10,531 nt of DNA, taken from Actinomycetota bacterium (lineage in GTDB: Bacteria > Actinomycetota > Actinomycetes > Nanopelagicales > Nanopelagicaceae). Shown here piece after piece: positions 7,042 through 10,531 of the stretch (position 1 is the stretch's first letter; each line of letters starts with the position of its first letter). The translations under genes and the position numbers were made by a program. The DNA lies in NCBI GenBank assembly GCA_009698295.1, contig WLQO01000033.1, forward strand, positions 1 to 10,531, read 5' to 3'. The notes under the pieces are model-generated. The model saw only the letters and a program-made list of their open reading frames with translations, did not search any database and had not been told where the DNA came from.

Positions 7042-7093
7042 TAAAGAGACCGCATCGCAGCCGTAAAGGTTGCGGCGCGGTCTCTTTATTTTT
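7042..7093 (+). terminator. Strong intrinsic terminator after rpmE
   Basis: The outer stem AAAGAGACCGC (7043-7053) pairs perfectly with GCGGTCTCTTT (7077-7087). After an A-C mismatch and a T-G wobble the inner stem CGCAGCC (7056-7062) pairs with GGTTGCG (7068-7074) around a GTAAA loop. The tail ATTTTT follows at 7088-7093. It separates rpmE from prfA, which has its own Shine-Dalgarno sequence further on. Confidence 0.93.
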
Positions 7094-7135
7094 ATCTCAA
7101 TTAAGGAATTTTAACTAACAGAAGGGAGAAGCCTG

Positions 7136-8218
7136 ATGAGTAACGATCGCTTTGCATCCGCACACGAAATGGTGCGCGAATATCAAGAACTTGAAAAGAA
7201 GATGGCCGATCCTTCTATCCACGAAGATCAAGGTAAGGCCCGCCAGCTCGGTCGCCGCTATGCCCAACTTGGTCCAGTCGTTGCAGGCTTTAACGCTTGG
7301 AAATCTGCGGCAGATGATTTAGAAGCCGCGAAAGAGATGGCGGCGGAAGATGAATCTTTTGCATCGGAAATTCCGGCGATGGAAGTTGCTGTTGAAGCTG
7401 CTGCAGATAAATTAGAAGAGTTGTTATTGCCGCGTGATCCCAATGATGACCGCGATGTAATTATTGAAGTTAAGGCCGGTGCAGGTGGAGATGAATCAGC
7501 GCTCTTCGCTGGAGATCTAGTCCGTATGTATCAACGCTATGCCGAAAAGCGTAATTGGAAAGTTGAGATCATCGATATGACGGAATCGGATCTCGGTGGG
7601 TATAAAGATATTTCGATGGCGATTAAATCCAAGGGAACGCCTGAACCTGGAACGACACCTTATGCACGTTTAAAATTTGAAGGTGGCGTGCACCGCGTGC
7701 AACGCGTTCCGGAAACTGAAAGTCAGGGACGTATTCACACATCTGCCGCTGGCGTACTTGTTTTGCCCGAGGCTGAAGAAGTCGATGTTGAGTTAAATAT
7801 GAATGATGTGCGCGTAGATGTTTATCGCTCATCAGGTCCGGGAGGACAGTCTGTTAACACAACTGACTCTGCGGTTCGTTTAACTCACGTGCCAACGGGG
7901 ATTGTTGTCTCCTGCCAAAATGAAAAGTCTCAACTTCAAAATAAAGAGTCGGCGCTACGTATTTTACGTGCACGTCTGCTCGCTGATGCGCAGGAAAAGG
8001 CCGAAGCAGCGGCGATGGCAGAACGTAAAAGCCAGGTCCGCACAGTCGATCGTTCAGAACGTATTCGTACCTACAACTATCCGGAAAATCGCTTGAGCGA
8101 TCATCGCGTGAATTACAAATCAAATAACCTGGATTCGGTTTTAAATGGCGAACTCGATGATGTTGTGCAAGCCCTTCTTGATGCCGATAAGGCAGCGAAA
8201 CTCTCTTCTACCAACTAA
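7136..8218 (+). CDS. prfA: Peptide chain release factor 1
   Basis: RF1 reads UAA and UAG in the ribosomal A site and triggers release of the finished peptide. The 360-residue length is standard. The PxT discriminator is P192-E193-T194, which marks RF1 rather than RF2 (SPF). The catalytic GGQ is at 236-238 within SSGPGGQSVN. Helical domain 1 covers about residues 1-100. The start is supported by the Shine-Dalgarno sequence AGGGAG (7123-7128), 7 nt before the ATG. prmC, whose product methylates the GGQ glutamine (Q238 here), begins 20 nt after the stop, so the substrate protein and its modifying enzyme probably share a transcript. No unusual feature is seen. Confidence 0.98.
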   Translation: MSNDRFASAHEMVREYQELEKKMADPSIHEDQGKARQLGRRYAQLGPVVAGFNAWKSAADDLEAAKEMAAEDESFASEIPAMEVAVEAAADKLEELLLPRDPNDDRDVIIEVKAGAGGDESALFAGDLVRMYQRYAEKRNWKVEIIDMTESDLGGYKDISMAIKSKGTPEPGTTPYARLKFEGGVHRVQRVPETESQGRIHTSAAGVLVLPEAEEVDVELNMNDVRVDVYRSSGPGGQSVNTTDSAVRLTHVPTGIVVSCQNEKSQLQNKESALRILRARLLADAQEKAEAAAMAERKSQVRTVDRSERIRTYNYPENRLSDHRVNYKSNNLDSVLNGELDDVVQALLDADKAAKLSSTN

Positions 8219-8238
8219 CTTTAAAAGTAAAGATAAAT

Positions 8239-9096
8239 ATGAGCGACATCAAGCCCTTACTGCGTTCAGCTAAGGAAAGATTGGCTGCAGCTGATATCCA
8301 AGAAGTAGATGCCGAACATTTACTTGCTTATGTTCTAGGAATATCACGAATGGATCTTCATAACGCTGTGAAGCTGGAGGGAACGTTAAAAGCCCTCGGT
8401 GATTTTGGAGTGATTGAAGATACCTTTGCAAAGCTGATCTCGCGACGCGCAGGCCATGAACCACTGCAGTATTTAACGGGTATCGCGTACTTCCGACATT
8501 TAGAGATCGAAGTTGGCCCAGGTGTTTTAGTTCCACGTCCCGAGAGCGAATTGCTAGTTGATGCGGTGCTGACTCATATTACAAATTTGGAAATAGATGG
8601 CGAAATCTCGGTAATTGATTTAGGCGCAGGTTCAGGTGCGCTATCGCTTGCCATTGCTACTGAAGCGCCGCGTTCGCGCGTGATCGCAGTAGAAAAGAGC
8701 GTTGAGGCGATTGCATGGTTGAAGAAGAATGTGGCAAAGATTTCTGAAAATGTGCGCGTTGTCGAAGGCGATGTCGCAGATGTGCTGCCAGGCGTTAAAT
8801 GTGACATCGTCATAGCCAATCCGCCCTATATTCCAGATAAGCAAGCCTTGCCGCGTGATGTAGCAGAACATGAACCACATATCGCGCTCTTTGGTGGAGC
8901 AACTGGTTTGGAACTTCCAAAGTTATTTATTGAAGCTGCAGCGCGTTTATTAAAGCGTGGGGGAGTCTTAGCAATCGAACACACCGAAGAACAAGGTGCG
9001 GCTATTGATGCGTTGCTATCTCGTGAATTCATTGACATCGCGCTGCATCAAGATTTAACTGGTCGTCCACGCTGGACATCTGCGGTTAGGAAATAA
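8239..9096 (+). CDS. prmC: Release factor glutamine methyltransferase
   Basis: PrmC (HemK) uses S-adenosylmethionine to methylate the glutamine of the GGQ motif in release factors, which raises the termination rate. The 285-residue protein has an N-terminal helical domain (about 1-75) that grips the release factor, then a Rossmann methyltransferase. The SAM loop is DLGAGSG (127-133) and the catalytic NPPY is at 194-197; together they define the family. The PLQYLTG segment before the catalytic domain is also typical. The ribosome binding site is weak. The next gene starts directly after its stop codon. Confidence 0.96.
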   Translation: MSDIKPLLRSAKERLAAADIQEVDAEHLLAYVLGISRMDLHNAVKLEGTLKALGDFGVIEDTFAKLISRRAGHEPLQYLTGIAYFRHLEIEVGPGVLVPRPESELLVDAVLTHITNLEIDGEISVIDLGAGSGALSLAIATEAPRSRVIAVEKSVEAIAWLKKNVAKISENVRVVEGDVADVLPGVKCDIVIANPPYIPDKQALPRDVAEHEPHIALFGGATGLELPKLFIEAAARLLKRGGVLAIEHTEEQGAAIDALLSREFIDIALHQDLTGRPRWTSAVRK

Positions 9097-9738
9097 ATGG
9101 CGCGCCACGAACTTTCACAAGGTGACTTGTCAGAACATGTCGCAACGGCGGTTACTGCGCTAAAAGATGGCTATGTGATCGTTGCTCCGATGGAGCACAG
9201 TTATGCGCTAATCGCCGATGCTTTCTTACATGATGCAGTACGTGCAATGCATGTATTGCGCGGAGATGCGTTAGGCGTTGCGGCACAAGTTGCAATTGCA
9301 AACCGCGATTCGATCGATGGAATAGCTCGCAATATTTCCGCCGAAGCGCGCCTGTTGATGCAGAATTTTTGGCCAGGGTTATTGTCGCTTAATCTAAAAC
9401 CCCAAGCCGGCCTCAATTGGGATTTAGGCGATGGAAATAGCCTCGATCAGATCAGTGTGCGAATTCCGAATTCCGAATTTATCTTGGAAGTTCTCAAAAA
9501 ATCTGGACCATTGGCAATTGCTAGCGCAGCTTTAGTTGGGAATCTTCCAATTAGCGATCCGGCAGATATTTCATATTTGGATTCAGATCTTGCTGCGGTT
9601 TTCGTGGCTGGGGTTCTGCCCAAAGGTGGGGCGAGCACCGTTATAGATCTCACAGGTATCCGCGCCCGCATTGTGCGTGATGGCGCAATCTCACTTAGCG
9701 AAATCACAGCGCTCGTACCTGATATTTCTCACCGTTAA
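9097..9738 (+). CDS. tsaC: Divergent Sua5/YciO/YrdC (TsaC-like) protein
   Basis: TsaC makes threonylcarbamoyl-adenylate from threonine, bicarbonate and ATP for the t6A modification of tRNA. The 213-residue length, the position after prmC, FWPG (91-94), WDLGD (108-112), VRIP (121-124) and STVIDLT (180-186) followed by RDGAIS place it in the actinobacterial YrdC family. Several signatures are altered: the usual PTxTVYG is P31-MEHSYA, the KxR region is VLRGDALG (53-60) with no lysine, and the SAN of SANxSG is S143-A144-A145. These residues line the threonine and ATP site in characterised relatives. It may therefore be an inactive paralogue, or an enzyme with a shifted site. The ATG follows the prmC stop with no gap, and AGGAA (9087-9091) serves as ribosome binding site. 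No frameshift or internal stop is present, so the gene is maintained. Confidence 0.82.
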   Translation: MARHELSQGDLSEHVATAVTALKDGYVIVAPMEHSYALIADAFLHDAVRAMHVLRGDALGVAAQVAIANRDSIDGIARNISAEARLLMQNFWPGLLSLNLKPQAGLNWDLGDGNSLDQISVRIPNSEFILEVLKKSGPLAIASAALVGNLPISDPADISYLDSDLAAVFVAGVLPKGGASTVIDLTGIRARIVRDGAISLSEITALVPDISHR

Positions 9739-9742
9739 GGCT

Positions 9743-9748
9743 TAGGCT
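9743..9748 (+). promoter_or_regulatory. -10-like hexamer placed for leaderless glyA transcription
   Basis: TAGGCT fits the TAnnnT actinobacterial -10 and ends 7 nt before the glyA ATG, so transcription would begin at or next to the start codon. No Shine-Dalgarno sequence lies at a useful distance from that ATG. Leaderless mRNAs of this layout are common in Actinobacteria. No good -35 is visible, and read-through from the tsaC-like gene is also possible. Confidence 0.4.
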
Positions 9749-9755
9749 TGCGCGC

Positions 9756-10531
9756 ATGAGTTCAGAGACTTTTTATGGCCCCGATTTCGCACTGCTGAGT
9801 CAACAAGATCCCGATATCGCAGCGGTCTTACTTTCTGAGTTAAAGCGCCAGCAGACCAATTTGCAATTAATTGCATCTGAAAACTTTACTTCGCGAGCAG
9901 TTCTCGCAGCGCTCGGTTCCACGTTGTCTAATAAATATGCCGAGGGATATCCCGGAAAGCGTTATTACGGCGGCTGTGAAGAAGTTGATAAGGCAGAAGT
10001 TATTGCGATTGAACGCGCCAAAACTTTATTTGGTGCAGAGCATGCCAATGTTCAGCCGCATTCTGGTGCCAGCGCCAACGTTGCGGTCTATCAAGCATTT
10101 ACCAAGCCTGGTGACACTGTTCTTGCGATGTCACTGCCACATGGTGGCCACTTAACACATGGATCACCAGTTAACTTCTCTGGCAAATGGTTTAACGTCG
10201 AGTCATATGGCGTGCGCCAAGATAACGAACTAATTGATTATGACGAGCTTCGCGATATTGCAGTTCGTACCAAACCAAAGATGATCTGTTCTGGCGCAAC
10301 GGCCTATCCATCGCTAATTGACTTTGAAAAGGTGCGTGCGATTTGCGATGAAGTCGGTGCGATTATGTGGGTAGATGCCGCTCACTTCATTGGATTGGTA
10401 GCTGGTAAAGCAATTCCTTCTCCTGTTCCGCATGCAGATGTAGTCTCCTTTACAACGCATAAAGTTTTACGCGGACCACGTGGTGGCATGATCTTGACTA
10501 AGGCCGAACATGCAACTGCGATTGATAAAGC
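9756..10531 (+). CDS. glyA: Serine hydroxymethyltransferase, 3' end outside window
   Basis: This PLP enzyme of fold type I interconverts serine and glycine, moving a one-carbon unit to tetrahydrofolate; it feeds purine, thymidylate and methionine synthesis. The frame stays open to the last base, giving about 258 residues of an expected 420 or so. Motifs: LIASEN in the N-terminal arm, NKYAEGYPGKRYYGG, QPHSGASAN, the PLP-site aspartate in VDAAH, and TTHKVLRGPRGG with the PLP lysine at K236. The ATG at 9756, 17 nt after the upstream stop, fits the usual N-terminal length. Small departures from common sequences (AYPSLIDF where an arginine is usual, AAHFIG for MAHIAG) look like lineage variation. 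Confidence 0.97.
   Translation, partial: MSSETFYGPDFALLSQQDPDIAAVLLSELKRQQTNLQLIASENFTSRAVLAALGSTLSNKYAEGYPGKRYYGGCEEVDKAEVIAIERAKTLFGAEHANVQPHSGASANVAVYQAFTKPGDTVLAMSLPHGGHLTHGSPVNFSGKWFNVESYGVRQDNELIDYDELRDIAVRTKPKMICSGATAYPSLIDFEKVRAICDEVGAIMWVDAAHFIGLVAGKAIPSPVPHADVVSFTTHKVLRGPRGGMILTKAEHATAIDK

Noticed and set aside
7709..7717. The RF1 discriminator reads PET rather than the PAT of E. coli.
   Set aside because: The middle residue of PxT varies; PET is also found in other bacterial RF1 proteins such as that of Bacillus, so this is ordinary.
9871..10155. A 94-codon plus-strand open frame inside the glyA region.
   Set aside because: It lies out of frame with the glyA coding sequence, which carries all the serine hydroxymethyltransferase motifs.

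Overview
The window reads as a stretch of chromosome from a low-to-mid GC actinobacterium. The gene order lysA, hom, thrC, thrB, rho, rpmE, prfA, prmC, tsaC-like, glyA is the order typical of Actinobacteria. By eye the base composition is well below that of Streptomyces or Mycobacterium, gene spacing is very tight, and Rho has the long actinobacterial N-terminal insertion. My best guess is a streamlined freshwater lineage of the acI / Nanopelagicales type. That is an inference; no marker gene was compared. All genes lie on the + strand. There is no tRNA, rRNA, CRISPR array, insertion sequence or prophage gene.

Positions 1-4400 hold an amino-acid block of the aspartate family. It contains the 3' part of diaminopimelate decarboxylase (lysA), homoserine dehydrogenase (hom), threonine synthase (thrC) and homoserine kinase (thrB). 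They lie 4 nt apart, overlapping by 4 nt, and 5 nt apart, so they are probably one transcript. Hom, ThrB and ThrC carry aspartate semialdehyde to threonine; LysA closes the lysine branch. Positions 4401-4542 form a leader rich in inverted repeats, with a candidate extended -10 promoter, in front of rho (4543-6144).

Positions 6145-6820 are the least ordinary part. A small, secreted-looking Ala/Lys-rich protein (6263-6661) sits between rho and rpmE. Upstream it has three TTCAC repeats in 11-bp phase, resembling an OmpR-family (PhoP or MtrA type) operator. It also has its own strong ribosome binding site and an 18-bp-stem terminator, so it looks like a self-contained unit. The rpmE leader after it contains two further hairpins, and rpmE (6821-7036) is closed by a second strong terminator.

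Positions 7136 to the end form a translation-related block. Release factor 1 (prfA) is followed by its methyltransferase prmC. Next is a Sua5/YrdC-family gene, abutting prmC with no gap, in which several signature active-site motifs are altered. Last is the 5' part of glyA, whose start has a -10-like hexamer placed for a leaderless transcript. The observations most worth checking are the altered TsaC-like protein, the phased repeats before the small secreted protein, and the competing pairings in the rho leader.
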